Below are positions 8,036 to 17,637 of a stretch of 64,000 nucleotides of DNA, one piece after another; position 1 is the first letter of the stretch; the number at the start of each line of letters is the position of its first letter. Source of the stretch: Desulfotignum sp. (GTDB taxonomy: Bacteria > Desulfobacterota > Desulfobacteria > Desulfobacterales > Desulfobacteraceae); NCBI GenBank assembly GCA_011390335.1, contig JAABSO010000004.1:1-64000 (forward strand). Direction: 5' to 3'. A program made the position numbers and the translations under genes. The notes under the pieces are model-generated. The model saw nothing but the letters and a program-made list of their open reading frames with translations. It made no database searches and had not been told where the DNA came from.

Positions 8036-9415
8036 ATGAGTGATAAATTATGGGGGGGGCGGTTTTCAGAAGATACCGATACCCTGGTGGAAAAATTCAA
8101 TGCCTCCATTGATGTGGACAAGCGCCTGTATGCCAGTGATATAGAAGGCAGTGCGGCCCACCTGAAGATGCTGGCAAAACAGAAAATCATCTCTGAAAAT
8201 GAGGCAGACCAGCTCATGGCCGGGCTGGAACGCGTCAAAGCCAAAATTGAAAACAATGAACTGGCCTTTTCTCACCAACTGGAAGATATCCACATGCATG
8301 TGGAGGATGCCCTGGGAAAAGAGTGCGGGGACCTTGCCAAAAAACTGCACACCGCCAGGAGCAGAAACGACCAGGTGGCTTTGGATATACGCATCTTTTT
8401 AAAAAAAGAAACCCGGCAGATCATGGATCTGATAACCGGTTTTCAACAGCAGCTGGTGAACCTGGCCCATGCCCACCTGGATGTGATCATGCCTGGATAC
8501 ACCCATATGCAGCGGGCCCAGCCTGTTTTGTTTGCCCACCATCTCATGGCATATTATGAGATGTTCAAGCGGGATAAAGAACGGTTTGCCGATGCTTACA
8601 GGCGCATGGATGCCATGCCCCTGGGAACGGCCGCCCTGGCCGGCACCACCTATCCGCTTGACAGGGAATACACCCGAAAGATTCTGGGGTTTGACCGGCT
8701 GTGTGAAAACAGCATGGATGCGGTGTCTGACAGAGACTTTGTCATGGAATTCATCTCCCATGCCGGCATATGCATGATCCATCTGTCCCGGCTGTCTGAA
8801 GAGCTGATCCTCTGGTCCTCTTCTGAATTCTCTTTCATCAGCATCTCCGATGCCTTTACCACCGGTTCCAGTATCATGCCCCAGAAGAAAAACCCGGATG
8901 TGGCGGAACTGGTCAGGGGAAAGACCGGCCGGGTGGTGGGCAACCTGGTTGCCATCATGACAACCATGAAATCTTTGCCCATGGCCTATAACAAGGACAT
9001 GCAGGAAGACAAGGAGCCTTTGTTCGATACCATTGATACCCTGGCAATATGCCTTGAGGTTTATACAAGGATGTTTCCCAATATCCAGGTGCATGCCGGC
9101 AATATGCGCGCTGCCTGCAAACAGGGATTCTTGAATGCTACGGATTTTGCCGACTACCTGGTTAACAGGGGTATGCCTTTTCGCCAGGCCCATGCTGTGG
9201 CGGGAAAAGCTGTGGCAAAAGCCTTGGAAACCGGCAGGGAACTGGATGATATGCCCCTTGCGGAATTGCAGAAATTCAGTGATCTGGTGTCTTTGGATAT
9301 ATTTGATTTTATTTCTCTGGACCAGATGATTGCCAGAAGGGTTTCCGCAGGCGGCACAGCCTTTGCCAATGTGCGGGCAGCGGTGGAAAAAGCACAAAAG
9401 GAGCTGCGCCCATGA
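8036..9415 (+). CDS. argH: Argininosuccinate lyase
   Basis: ArgH cleaves argininosuccinate to arginine and fumarate, the last step of the pathway. The protein is 459 residues long, as usual. It shows KLWGGRF at the N-terminus, TARSRNDQVALDIR, the PGYTHMQRAQPV motif, and the flexible signature loop GSSIMPQKKNPDVAEL with its catalytic Ser. It overlaps the following lipoprotein gene by 4 bp. The substrate-forming enzyme ArgG is not encoded in this window. Confidence 0.97.
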   Translation: MSDKLWGGRFSEDTDTLVEKFNASIDVDKRLYASDIEGSAAHLKMLAKQKIISENEADQLMAGLERVKAKIENNELAFSHQLEDIHMHVEDALGKECGDLAKKLHTARSRNDQVALDIRIFLKKETRQIMDLITGFQQQLVNLAHAHLDVIMPGYTHMQRAQPVLFAHHLMAYYEMFKRDKERFADAYRRMDAMPLGTAALAGTTYPLDREYTRKILGFDRLCENSMDAVSDRDFVMEFISHAGICMIHLSRLSEELILWSSSEFSFISISDAFTTGSSIMPQKKNPDVAELVRGKTGRVVGNLVAIMTTMKSLPMAYNKDMQEDKEPLFDTIDTLAICLEVYTRMFPNIQVHAGNMRAACKQGFLNATDFADYLVNRGMPFRQAHAVAGKAVAKALETGRELDDMPLAELQKFSDLVSLDIFDFISLDQMIARRVSAGGTAFANVRAAVEKAQKELRP

Positions 9416-9843
9416 CACGCCTCAGAACCATTTTTATTCCTTTTGTCTGTGCAGTTACTTTTCTGGGCCTGATCCAGGCTGCAGGATGCGGTAAAAAAAC
9501 ACCCCTGGACCTTCCGGAAAAGCCGGGCCAGGCCCTGACAGCCCCGGAAAATCTCAAAGCGGTTGTCTCTGATACCAATGTTACCCTGACATGGACACAT
9601 GCACCGGATCCCAAAAATGCCGTTCTTACCCCAAGATATTTTGAGATATCCATGGCAGAGCCCGAAGACTGTGAAGGTTGCCCCTTTGTCTTCAGGACTG
9701 TGGGGCAGACATCCATGCCCCACATGATTTTTGAGATACCGCTTGCCGATACCTCTGTGTCCCGATACTTCAGGGTACAGGCAGTGGGAAATGACGATAT
9801 CCGGTCTGATTATTCCAGTACTGTTTTGGTTGAGAAAAAATAA
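9412..9843 (+). CDS. Small lipoprotein with fibronectin type III-like domain
   Basis: The 143-residue protein has a lipoprotein signal peptide ending in LIQAAGC, giving an acylated Cys at about residue 25. The rest (APENLKAVVSDTNVTLTWTH and onward) has the rhythm of a fibronectin type III beta sandwich, closing with YFRVQAVGNDDIRSDYSS. It is probably anchored in the outer or inner membrane. It is packed between argH (4-bp overlap) and folK (1-bp overlap), a position often held by short lipoproteins in related genomes. The function is unknown. Confidence 0.8.
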   Translation: MTRLRTIFIPFVCAVTFLGLIQAAGCGKKTPLDLPEKPGQALTAPENLKAVVSDTNVTLTWTHAPDPKNAVLTPRYFEISMAEPEDCEGCPFVFRTVGQTSMPHMIFEIPLADTSVSRYFRVQAVGNDDIRSDYSSTVLVEKK

Positions 9844-10358
9844 TGGTGCTGCCTGCCACTGCCTTTTTGAGCATCGGGTCCAACAAAGGGGACAAGGTTG
9901 CCAACCTGCACCTGGCCATTGCCTGTCTGGACACCCAACCGTTGCTGCAGGTGGTGGCTGTTTCCAGGTTTTACAAAACCCAGCCCCAGAATTTTATCGA
10001 CCAGGACTGGTTTGTGAACGCTGCTGTCAAAATTCACATTGACACAGAGGATCCCCTGGTTCTGCTTGCTGTTTTAAAACAGATTGAAACCCGGATAGAC
10101 AAACAGGGCAAGCCCTTCCGGTTCGGACCCAGGAAAATTGACCTGGATATCATCTATTTTGCAGACATGGTCATGAAAACAGATACCCTTCAAATTCCCC
10201 ATCCCAGGATGCATGAAAGAAGTTTTGTTTTACAGCCCATGTGTGATATAGGAGCCGCAGCAGTTCATCCGGTATTGAAAATGACGACCCGGAAATTGTG
10301 CCAAAAAATTGAAAAACAGGAAAACCAGGCGGTAATCCCCCTGGATGAGGAGGAATGA
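9843..10358 (+). CDS. folK: 2-amino-4-hydroxy-6-hydroxymethyldihydropteridine pyrophosphokinase
   Basis: FolK transfers pyrophosphate from ATP to the pterin alcohol in folate synthesis. The 171-residue protein shows [13 protein letters not shown], the [12 protein letters not shown] segment, the [12 protein letters not shown] motif and the Mg-binding signature [13 protein letters not shown]. These fit FolK along its full length. The stop lies one base before the GTG start of the next gene, and its last codons supply that gene's ribosome binding site (AGGAGG at 10348-10353). Confidence 0.95.
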   Translation: MVLPATAFLSIGSNKGDKVANLHLAIACLDTQPLLQVVAVSRFYKTQPQNFIDQDWFVNAAVKIHIDTEDPLVLLAVLKQIETRIDKQGKPFRFGPRKIDLDIIYFADMVMKTDTLQIPHPRMHERSFVLQPMCDIGAAAVHPVLKMTTRKLCQKIEKQENQAVIPLDEEE

Positions 10359-10359
10359 C

Positions 10360-11004
10360 GTGAAGTTTTTTATTGATACAGCCAATATCGACCAGATCAA
10401 GGATGCCAACAGTATGGGCATGGTGGACGGTGTCACCACCAACCCGTCCCTGATTGCAAAAGAAGACGGTGAATTCAAGGATATCATTGCCCGGATCTGC
10501 AAGGAAGTGACAGGCCCTGTGAGCGCAGAGGTGATCAGCCTGGAATATGCGGGCATGGTGTCAGAAGCCCGGGACCTGGCAAAGATTGCCGATAATATTG
10601 TGGTGAAAATTCCCATGACCGTGGATGGCCTCAAGGCGGTGAAAACCCTGAGTGCAGAAGGCATAAAAACCAATGTCACCCTGGTTTTTTCAGCGCTGCA
10701 GGCCCTGATGGCTGCCAAAGCCGGTGCCACATACGTGTCCCCTTTTGTGGGCCGTCTGGATGATCTGGCTGAAGAAGGCATGAAGCTGGTGGATGAGATT
10801 GCCCAGATTTTTGCCAACTATGACTTTGACACGGAAATTATCGTGGCCAGCGTGAGAAGCTCTCTGCATGTGCTTGATTCCGCTCTGCTGGGTGCTGATA
10901 TTGCCACTATCCCTTACGGGGTGTTGAAAAAACTGGCAGCCCATCACATGACAGACAAAGGCATTGCATCCTTTCTGGCGGACTGGAACAAAAAGAACGC
11001 ATGA
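10360..11004 (+). CDS. Transaldolase-like / fructose-6-phosphate aldolase family protein
   Basis: This 214-residue protein belongs to the small transaldolase (TalC/FSA) family, with a single TIM barrel. It has [13 protein letters not shown] at the start, [12 protein letters not shown], the Schiff-base Lys in NIVVKIPMT, and [18 protein letters not shown] 10360 is chosen because AGGAGG lies just upstream and the conserved sequence begins there. Short forms act either as transaldolase or as fructose-6-phosphate aldolase; the sequence alone does not decide. It is the last gene before the tRNA unit. Confidence 0.9.
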   Translation: MKFFIDTANIDQIKDANSMGMVDGVTTNPSLIAKEDGEFKDIIARICKEVTGPVSAEVISLEYAGMVSEARDLAKIADNIVVKIPMTVDGLKAVKTLSAEGIKTNVTLVFSALQALMAAKAGATYVSPFVGRLDDLAEEGMKLVDEIAQIFANYDFDTEIIVASVRSSLHVLDSALLGADIATIPYGVLKKLAAHHMTDKGIASFLADWNKKNA

Positions 11005-11036
11005 AGCAGAAACTGCATGTTCTGCCCAATTTGCTG

Positions 11037-11065
11037 TTGACAAAAAAGCGTGAACCTTATATAAA
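11037..11065 (+). promoter_or_regulatory. Sigma-70-type promoter of the tRNA-Gly/tRNA-Cys unit
   Basis: A consensus TTGACA (11037-11042) is separated by 17 bp from TATAAA (11060-11065). Transcription would begin about 10 bp before the first tRNA. Confidence 0.8.
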
Positions 11066-11081
11066 TTTCTTTTGTTGCTGA

Positions 11082-11156
11082 GCGGGAATAACTCAGTGGT
11101 AGAGTGCGACCTTGCCAAGGTCGAAGTCGCGGGTTCAAATCCCGTTTCCCGCTCCA
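11082..11156 (+). tRNA. tRNA-Gly (GCC)
   Basis: The cloverleaf is complete. The acceptor GCGGGAA pairs with TTCCCGC, and the anticodon stem CGACC/GGTCG encloses TTGCCAA, so the anticodon is GCC. The T arm carries GGTTCAAATCC, and CCA is encoded at 11154-11156. It is 5 bp upstream of tRNA-Cys. Confidence 0.97.
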
Positions 11157-11161
11157 GACAA

Positions 11162-11236
11162 GGCGGCTTGGCCAAGGGGTAAGGCAACGGCCTGCAAAGC
11201 CGTTATTCTCCGGTTCGAATCCGGAAGCCGCCTCCA
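11162..11236 (+). tRNA. tRNA-Cys (GCA)
   Basis: The acceptor GGCGGCT pairs with AGCCGCC. The anticodon stem ACGGC/GCCGT encloses CTGCAAA, giving anticodon GCA. The T loop is GGTTCGAATCC and CCA is encoded. It is cotranscribed with tRNA-Gly and followed by a terminator. Confidence 0.97.
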
Positions 11237-11249
11237 TAATAAAATCAAG

Positions 11250-11279
11250 GGCCTGGGAGAAATTCCAGGCCTTTTTTTT
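11250..11279 (+). terminator. Rho-independent terminator of the tRNA unit
   Basis: The stem GGCCTGG/CCAGGCC with an 8-nt loop is followed by eight T residues, 13 bp after tRNA-Cys. Confidence 0.9.
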
Positions 11280-11320
11280 ATGCCGGGAAAATTGATTTTT
11301 TCATTGTATTTCCCACTTCC

Positions 11321-11341
11321 TCCCAATTTATTGGGATTTTT
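11321..11341 (+). terminator. Second short terminator-like hairpin
   Basis: The stem TCCCAA/TTGGGA with a TTTA loop is followed by TTTTT. It may back up the stronger terminator upstream. The remaining gap to 11515 shows no gene. Confidence 0.45.
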
Positions 11342-11515
11342 CCCGGATTGTTTCGGGGGTGTTTCCATAAGCTGTTCATGCTTTTAATACGCGCCAGATG
11401 CCGTTTTTCAAATTCCCGCTTGATTTTCTTGGGGCAAAATACCATAATTTGGTTGCTTTATTTATTTTGATGTGGAAACCAGTGCCTTAACCTGATTAAC
11501 CATAAGGAGACAAAG

Positions 11516-11908
11516 ATGAAAATTCTGGTGGGATACAAGGGGGTGAATGTGGGGCAGGATCTGCTGAAAATTGCAGATTTTCATGCCAGGGCGTTTGATG
11601 CACAGGTTCTGGTGGCAACCTCCATGAAGGGCGGGGCAAATCTTGACCAGTCTGAAGTCTATGCAGCGGAAGAAAATCTCAAACTCACCAGACAGTTTTT
11701 TGATCAAAAAAAGATTGCCTGTGAAACCCATCTGCTGGTCCGGGGAATGGAACCGGGCGAGGATATTGTCAGCTTTGCCCGGGAACAGGGTGTAGATGAA
11801 ATCATTATCGGGATCAAAAGCCGTTCCAAAGTGGGAAAATTGATATTCGGGTCCACCGCCCAGGTTGTTATCCTCCAGGCCCACTGCCCTGTGGTGACCG
11901 TTAAGTAA
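11516..11908 (+). CDS. Universal stress protein (UspA family)
   Basis: The 130-residue protein has the Usp alpha/beta fold pattern: MKILVGYKGVN at the first strand, EDIVSFAREQGVDEIIIGIK in the middle, and GSTAQVVILQAHCPVVTVK at the end. The ATP-binding signature G-x2-G-x9-G(S/T) is incomplete, since the second Gly is replaced in IGIKSRSKVGKLIFGS, so ATP binding is uncertain. AAGGAGA lies 6 bp before the start. Its stop overlaps the start of the next gene by one base. It likely acts in the cytoplasm under stress, but no specific role can be read. Confidence 0.88.
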   Translation: MKILVGYKGVNVGQDLLKIADFHARAFDAQVLVATSMKGGANLDQSEVYAAEENLKLTRQFFDQKKIACETHLLVRGMEPGEDIVSFAREQGVDEIIIGIKSRSKVGKLIFGSTAQVVILQAHCPVVTVK

Positions 11909-12819
11909 TGCAGATAATAAAACAGTTCAAAGCACTTTCCGACCCAACCCGGCTGCGGCTGCTTCATATCCTCAATGAAGTGGAATTGAGCGTAAACGAA
12001 ATTGTTTCCATAGTGGACATGATCCAGTCCGGTGTGTCCCGGCATTTGAAAATTCTGCTGGAATCCGGGCTGCTGGCATCACGAAAAGAGGGCAGCTTCA
12101 TGTATTATTGTGCATCCAGGCACCCGGAAACCCGCCCTTTGATTACACTTGCCTGCGCCAGAATCCAGGATGACCCGCTCTTTCGGCTGGACCTTGAGAA
12201 AGCCAGACAGATCATCACCATCAGAAAAAACCGCACCAAACGGTTTTTCAGTACAGTGGCGCCCCAGTGGGAAGGCCTGAAAAAAGAGGTGCTGGGAAAT
12301 TTTAACCTCAATGCCATCCTCAAGGAGCGTATCCTGGGCCGCAGCAGCATTGCAGATCTGGGATGCGGCACAGGCGAGCTTCTGGGACAACTGGTCCAGG
12401 AAAACAGCCGGGTACTCATCGGTGTGGATGCATCCCCGGAAATGCTGGAGCAGGCCAGAATCAAACTGCCTGATGCCGGGTCCATAGAATTGCGGCTGGG
12501 GGAAGTGGAATACCTGCCCATGAAGGACCTGGAGGTGGACACGGTTGTCATGAGCATGGTATTGTACCACATTTTTCAACCGGAAAAAGCCATCCTCGAA
12601 GTGTTCCGGGTGCTCAAGCCCGGGGGGGTGTTTCTGCTGGCTGATTTTAATCACCATGACCAGGAAGATATTAAAAATATTATTGGCGGCACCTGGCTGG
12701 GATTTGAAAAACAACAGGTGAAAGAATGGCTGGTTCAAAGCGGATTTTGTCCTGCATCCATGGATGAGTATGCAGTGGAGCGGGGATTGTCCATAAATCT
12801 GTTCACCGCCCGAAAATGA
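11908..12819 (+). CDS. ArsR-type HTH regulator fused to a class I SAM-dependent methyltransferase
   Basis: The 303-residue protein has two domains. Residues ~1-95 form an ArsR/SmtB winged helix (ALSDPTRLRLLHILNEVELS, then SGVSRHLKILLESGLL). Residues ~135-300 form a methyltransferase with the SAM motif IADLGCGTGELLGQL, the acidic strand VLIGVDASPEMLEQA and VLKPGGVFLLADF. This fusion is known in many bacteria as an ArsR-methyltransferase family of unclear substrate. No metal-binding Cys cluster typical of ArsR is obvious in the HTH part. It is coupled to the Usp gene. Confidence 0.88.
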   Translation: MQIIKQFKALSDPTRLRLLHILNEVELSVNEIVSIVDMIQSGVSRHLKILLESGLLASRKEGSFMYYCASRHPETRPLITLACARIQDDPLFRLDLEKARQIITIRKNRTKRFFSTVAPQWEGLKKEVLGNFNLNAILKERILGRSSIADLGCGTGELLGQLVQENSRVLIGVDASPEMLEQARIKLPDAGSIELRLGEVEYLPMKDLEVDTVVMSMVLYHIFQPEKAILEVFRVLKPGGVFLLADFNHHDQEDIKNIIGGTWLGFEKQQVKEWLVQSGFCPASMDEYAVERGLSINLFTARK

Positions 12820-12832
12820 CAAAGGAGATTTC

Positions 12833-14251
12833 ATGATTGTTCCGGTAATTCTGGCAGGGGGATCAGGCACAAGGCTGTGGCCCCTGTCCAGGCAATTGTA
12901 TCCAAAGCAGCTCATTAACATATACAACCAGCATACCATGCTCCAGAACACGGTGCTCCGCCTGGAAGAAACCCGGCATACAGACCTGCCTGTGATTGTG
13001 TGCAATGAAGCCCACAGGTTCATGGCGGCAGAGCAGATGCGGCAGATTCAGGTAAATCCCCAGGCCATAATCCTGGAGCCGGCAGCCAGAAACACGGCAC
13101 CTGCCATTGCCCTGGCTGCCGTCAAGCTGCTGGCCATGGACCAGGACCCGGTGCTGCTGGTGCTGCCTGCAGACCACCGCATTGAAAACACGGATGCCTT
13201 TCACGCGGCTGTGCGCCAGGGAGCAACCCTGGCAGAAAAAGGATATCTGCTTACCTTTGGCATTGTTCCCACCTCCCCTGAAACCGGGTATGGATATATC
13301 CAGAAAGGGTCTGTGCTGGGAGACAATGCCTGTGAGATCAAACGGTTTGTCGAAAAACCTGATCTGCAGACAGCCCGCAACTATCTGACAGCCGGAGACT
13401 ATTGCTGGAATTCGGGCATGTTCATGTTCCAGGCCTCAACCATTTTACAGGAGCTTGAACGCCAGGCCCCGGATATGGTTGCCATATGCCGTCAAGCGGT
13501 TGCAGCCGGAAACCAGGACCTGGATTTTTTCCGGGTGGATCAAACCATATTTGAAAAGGTTTCCGCTGATTCCATTGATTATGCAGTCATGGAAAAAACC
13601 AGGAAAGGGGTGATGATTTTTTTGGATGCCGGGTGGAATGATCTTGGCTCTTTTGACGCTTTGTACCAGACCGAGGCCAAGGACCAGGATGCCAATGTTC
13701 TCAGGGGTGATGTGTTGACCCATGATGTCACAGATTCCTATATCAATGCCCAGAGCCGCCTGGTGGCAGCAGTGGGCCTGGATGCTTTTGTGGTGGTGGA
13801 AACAAAGGATGCTGTCCTGGTTTCCCCGAGAAACCGGGTCCAGGATGTCAATCAGATCGTAAAACAGCTCAAGACTTTGAAACGCCCGGAATCAAGTACC
13901 CATGCCAAAGTGTACCGGCCCTGGGGGGACTATGAAACCATTGACATGTCCCAGCGGTACCAGGTGAAACGAATCACGGTGAAACCCGGTGCCAAACTGT
14001 CCTTGCAAAAGCATTTTCACCGGGCTGAGCACTGGACTGTTGTATCCGGCAGCGCTATTGTCACCCAGGGGGACAAAGAATTTCTGCTCAAGGAGGATGA
14101 ATCCACCTATATCCCTTTGGGAACCACCCACCGCCTGGAAAATCCCGGCAAGATACCCCTGGAACTTATTGAGATCCAGTCCGGGCCATACCTGGGAGAA
14201 GATGACATTGTCCGGTTTGATGATGTCTATGGCAGAAAAAACGGCCAATGA
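12833..14251 (+). CDS. manC: Mannose-1-phosphate guanylyltransferase / mannose-6-phosphate isomerase
   Basis: This bifunctional enzyme makes GDP-mannose for surface polysaccharides. The nucleotidyltransferase domain (residues ~1-340) begins with LAGGSGTRLWPLSRQLYPKQ and contains EPAARNTAPAIALAA, LPADHRIEN and FVEKPD. The C-terminal cupin isomerase domain (~355-470) carries RPWGDYETID, KPGAKLSLQKHFHRAEHW and the closing EIQSGPYLGEDDIVR. The length of 472 residues is standard. An AAGGAG site precedes the ATG. No other polysaccharide genes adjoin it. Confidence 0.96.
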   Translation: MIVPVILAGGSGTRLWPLSRQLYPKQLINIYNQHTMLQNTVLRLEETRHTDLPVIVCNEAHRFMAAEQMRQIQVNPQAIILEPAARNTAPAIALAAVKLLAMDQDPVLLVLPADHRIENTDAFHAAVRQGATLAEKGYLLTFGIVPTSPETGYGYIQKGSVLGDNACEIKRFVEKPDLQTARNYLTAGDYCWNSGMFMFQASTILQELERQAPDMVAICRQAVAAGNQDLDFFRVDQTIFEKVSADSIDYAVMEKTRKGVMIFLDAGWNDLGSFDALYQTEAKDQDANVLRGDVLTHDVTDSYINAQSRLVAAVGLDAFVVVETKDAVLVSPRNRVQDVNQIVKQLKTLKRPESSTHAKVYRPWGDYETIDMSQRYQVKRITVKPGAKLSLQKHFHRAEHWTVVSGSAIVTQGDKEFLLKEDESTYIPLGTTHRLENPGKIPLELIEIQSGPYLGEDDIVRFDDVYGRKNGQ

Positions 14252-14353
14252 TTATTTTTATTGCAAATCCAGGCAAAATATTTAAAACTACCCTTTTAGC
14301 AGACACATGTGCACAGAAAATGAAAATGACAAGATCAAATTTGGAGCAGGTCA

Positions 14354-14884
14354 ATGGCTGATATGATTCCTGAAACCATGAAAGGCAAATTTCTTCTGGC
14401 AATGCCGGGGCTTCCGGATCCCAATTTTGCCCAGACCTTGACCGGCATGTGTGAACACAATGAATCCGGTGCCTTAGGGTTTATTGTCAACAAAATACAC
14501 CCGCTGCTCACCGGGCGCGAACTCTTTGAAGACCTGAATATCACCTGTGATGAAAGCGTGGATACCCTGGATATTTATCTGGGGGGACCGGTTCAGCCAT
14601 CAGGCGTATTTGTGCTCCATGGCCCCCCCTTTAACTGGAACGAAACCCTTAAAGTTGCCGACTGGCTTGCCCTGAGCAATTCTCGGGACATTCTGGAAGC
14701 CATTGCAGTCCAGAAGGGCCCGGATGATTTCATGATCATGCTGGGATGTGCCGGATGGGGACCCATGCAGCTGGACAATGAACTCCATGACAATGCATGG
14801 CTCACCTGCCCCATGACCAGGGATATCATGTTCTCCACCCCATGTGACCTCAGGTATGAAAAAGCCATGATGTTGATCTCCTGA
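14354..14884 (+). CDS. algH: YqgE/AlgH family protein (DUF179)
   Basis: The 176-residue protein matches the conserved YqgE/AlgH family: KGKFLLAMPGLPDPNFAQTL at the start, ESGALGFIVNK, YLGGPVQPSGVFVLH, and CAGWGPMQLDNELHDNAWL near the end. In Pseudomonas the family was linked to alginate regulation, but its biochemical role is unsettled. The upstream gap (14252-14353) shows no gene or clear regulatory element. Confidence 0.93.
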   Translation: MADMIPETMKGKFLLAMPGLPDPNFAQTLTGMCEHNESGALGFIVNKIHPLLTGRELFEDLNITCDESVDTLDIYLGGPVQPSGVFVLHGPPFNWNETLKVADWLALSNSRDILEAIAVQKGPDDFMIMLGCAGWGPMQLDNELHDNAWLTCPMTRDIMFSTPCDLRYEKAMMLIS

Positions 14885-14897
14885 CACTTTACGCGCC

Positions 14898-17123
14898 GTG
14901 ACTATGGCCCCTCAAACTTCTCTATACAAGACCATTGATACCATTGCAGCCGACACCCTGGCGGTGATCCGGATGATGGAAGATATCCCGTTGATGTCCG
15001 GGACCGCCCTTGAAAATTATAAGAAAAACTGCCGCATGATGCCGGAACAGATCCGTTCCAACCTGATTAAAATAGCGGTGGTGGGGGTTATTAAATCCGG
15101 GAAAAGCACCCTGATCAATGCCATGATCGGAAAAGAACTGGTAAAAAGAGGGGCAGGGGTTGTTACATCCATTACCACCCGCATTAGAAAAGGCGGCAAA
15201 AATCGCGCCAGGATTTTTCTCAAGTCCTGGGATGATATCAACCGCACCTTGAGAAACACCCTGGAAATGTTCCCAAAAGATGAAAATGACAGCCGGAAAA
15301 TCGATATAGCAGGATTTGACCTGCGACGGCAGAAGGACCGGGCATTTTTACGACAGGTGTATGAAAACATGGTGCAGGATTTTCCCGTCACCGACCAGGG
15401 AATACGTCCGGAAACCCTGATTATCCGCAATGCCCTGGAAGGATATGAAACCTGCAGGGATATTGTGGGACCTGACCGGGGATGTATGGTGTTTGAGGCA
15501 AAACAGTTTGAAAACCATAAAACCTTTACCGGTGATCCAGCCAATGCGTTTTATGTCAGGGACGTCTGTCTGGAATTGTACGGAAAAACGCTGGAACCCC
15601 ATATTGAAATCGCCGACTGCCAGGGTGCGGATTCCACAGATCCGGCCCAGCTGACACAGATTTTAAACTATGTTCAGGAATCCAGCCTCATCCTCTACTG
15701 TATCAGTTCCAGGACCGGACTGCGCCAGGCAGATATGCAGTTTCTGGAACTGATCCGGAAACTGGGACTGGCGGACAAAATTATTTTTATCAACAATTGT
15801 GATCTGTCCGAGCACGAAACCCTGGAGGATCTTCTGGCCATTGAGAACCAGACCCGTAAGGACCTGGGATTATTGGTGCAGGAGCCTGAGATATACTCTT
15901 TTTCCGCCTTGCTGGACCTGTTCTCAACCATGGAAAAACGTTTGAGCAGGAGAAACAGAAAAAGGCTGGACCTGTGGCAGGAAGATACAGCCATGGCCGG
16001 GTACTGCAAAGATTCTGCGGGACAATTTTTTGAGCGGTTTTCTGACATATGCCGGGATCATCACCGCTCCCTGCTGGTTGCCGGCCATCTGGAGCGGCTG
16101 CTTTTTATGGTTGATGCCATGGAAAAAAAAGCGCTCCTGTTCACACAAATGACGGCATCTGACATGGACGGCAGCAAAAATGCAAAAATTCGTCTTGAAC
16201 AGGTGCGAAACAATGTTACCAGGCTCAGATCCATTGTGGAACACTCTATCCCGGGTGCGGTGTCCGGACTGACCAGGGAGATTGAAGCTGATCTGGACAA
16301 ATCCTTTGCGCATGATGCCGTCCATATCCGCAAAAAAATCCGGGAGTTTATCCGCCACACCCCCCTTGATGCAGAACCCTACAAACACCGTATAAAAACC
16401 CTTGGCATCAAAAAAATTCTTTATCTGATGTTTCAGGATTTTAAAAGGGAACTGGACCTGTTTGTCATCGAACAGGTGCTGCCGGATATAAAGACCCTGG
16501 TGGCTGAAAATGAAGCCCGTGTGGAAACCTATTTCCAATCCCTGCTGGATTCCTATCAGGTTGATATTTTACAGCTGACCCCTGCAACGGCATTGGATGG
16601 GGACACGGCTGATGCGCAGCCATCGGCAGAACACAAGGATACTGTCTTGCGCGTGGATGTTCAGGCCATAAAGAAAATACTGGGACTGGTACTGCCCAGG
16701 GCCGGTTTTTCCCCTGATTATACCAGCCGGATGCAGACCGGTGCGGTTACCGGGATGGGTGTACATGCCTTTGTACGATTATTGTCTATGATAAAGGACA
16801 AAACCAGGTCCTTTTCATTTGCCCCCGGATTTGATGCAGCTGCCGCACGGATAAAAAAACAGAGCCTGGCCGCGGCAGACCTTCAGATAGATCAGTTTCA
16901 CAACCGATTGAAAAACAGCTATTTTGTGCCGCTGATCCAGGCTGTTGCCCGGGATTTTTCAGAAAAGATCCAGGACCGGTTTTCACTGTATGCCTCTTTG
17001 GACGTAGATATGGAACAGGTGGTTGATCTGCGGCAGACCCAAAAACTGGAACAGCAGGAAAAAATCACCACGATTTTATCCCGGCTGCAGCAGATTCGTA
17101 TGGAAATTGACCAGATTACATGA
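14898..17123 (+). CDS. Dynamin-like GTPase
   Basis: This 741-residue protein has a dynamin-type GTPase domain. G1 is VVGVIKSGKSTLINAMIG (residues ~56-73), the switch I threonines are in VVTSITTRIRKG, G3 is IADCQGADST, and G4 is FINNCD, a variant of NKxD. A long helical stalk-like region follows, ending in coiled-coil sequence (LRQTQKLEQQEKITTILSRL). No transmembrane segment is evident, so it may act on the inner face of the membrane or with other proteins. The start may be GTG 14898 or ATG 14904. It is followed by two small unassigned genes. Confidence 0.85.
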   Translation: MTMAPQTSLYKTIDTIAADTLAVIRMMEDIPLMSGTALENYKKNCRMMPEQIRSNLIKIAVVGVIKSGKSTLINAMIGKELVKRGAGVVTSITTRIRKGGKNRARIFLKSWDDINRTLRNTLEMFPKDENDSRKIDIAGFDLRRQKDRAFLRQVYENMVQDFPVTDQGIRPETLIIRNALEGYETCRDIVGPDRGCMVFEAKQFENHKTFTGDPANAFYVRDVCLELYGKTLEPHIEIADCQGADSTDPAQLTQILNYVQESSLILYCISSRTGLRQADMQFLELIRKLGLADKIIFINNCDLSEHETLEDLLAIENQTRKDLGLLVQEPEIYSFSALLDLFSTMEKRLSRRNRKRLDLWQEDTAMAGYCKDSAGQFFERFSDICRDHHRSLLVAGHLERLLFMVDAMEKKALLFTQMTASDMDGSKNAKIRLEQVRNNVTRLRSIVEHSIPGAVSGLTREIEADLDKSFAHDAVHIRKKIREFIRHTPLDAEPYKHRIKTLGIKKILYLMFQDFKRELDLFVIEQVLPDIKTLVAENEARVETYFQSLLDSYQVDILQLTPATALDGDTADAQPSAEHKDTVLRVDVQAIKKILGLVLPRAGFSPDYTSRMQTGAVTGMGVHAFVRLLSMIKDKTRSFSFAPGFDAAAARIKKQSLAAADLQIDQFHNRLKNSYFVPLIQAVARDFSEKIQDRFSLYASLDVDMEQVVDLRQTQKLEQQEKITTILSRLQQIRMEIDQIT

Positions 17124-17209
17124 TAAGATTTTTAAAAATATCATAAACGGACCGGATACGGTTTTTAACCTGCTTTGTTTTTTTCGGACCCTTTTTTTGG
17201 GATAATGAC

Positions 17210-17608
17210 ATGAAACAATTTGGCCCCTCCCATATCCTTCCTGATAATATGGATGAACAGCATATTTTTCTGATGCGTCTTCAGTTGTTAATGGTGATGA
17301 TAAAGGCCAGACTCAGGGGATATCCCACAGGGGAATTGAGAAAAAAAGCAGTGCTTGAAAACGCGGCAGCCCTGCATAAATTGATTGTGAACACAGATCT
17401 GTCCGGTCTTGTGCTGCATGGTTCTTCCCACCTGTTCAGACAGCGGATCAAGCTTTTATGTGTCATGGCCGTTGCCGTCATATCTGAAGACTGTCCCTTG
17501 GGGGTTCACCGCAGGGAGGCGGTTCTGGAAAATATTGACAACCTGATGCAAAGCGCATTTGCAACCAAAAAACTGGTGTTGTTCCATGATGTGCTGAATG
17601 CGGCCTGA
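17210..17608 (+). CDS. Hypothetical protein, helical, 132 residues
   Basis: This protein is not recognised. It is predicted to be mostly helical, without a signal peptide. Two stretches resemble each other (GYPTGELRKKAVLENAAAL and CPLGVHRREAVLENIDNLM), suggesting an internal duplication of about 60 residues. It lies between the dynamin-like GTPase and a degenerate receiver protein, possibly in one transcript. It could be a partner of either, but this is only positional. Confidence 0.6.
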   Translation: MKQFGPSHILPDNMDEQHIFLMRLQLLMVMIKARLRGYPTGELRKKAVLENAAALHKLIVNTDLSGLVLHGSSHLFRQRIKLLCVMAVAVISEDCPLGVHRREAVLENIDNLMQSAFATKKLVLFHDVLNAA

Positions 17609-17637
17609 CCCGGACTGTTTTACGGAGGCATACCATT

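Noticed and set aside
8399..9418. A 339-residue frame antisense to argH
   Set aside because: No recognisable domain, and argH is intact on the other strand.
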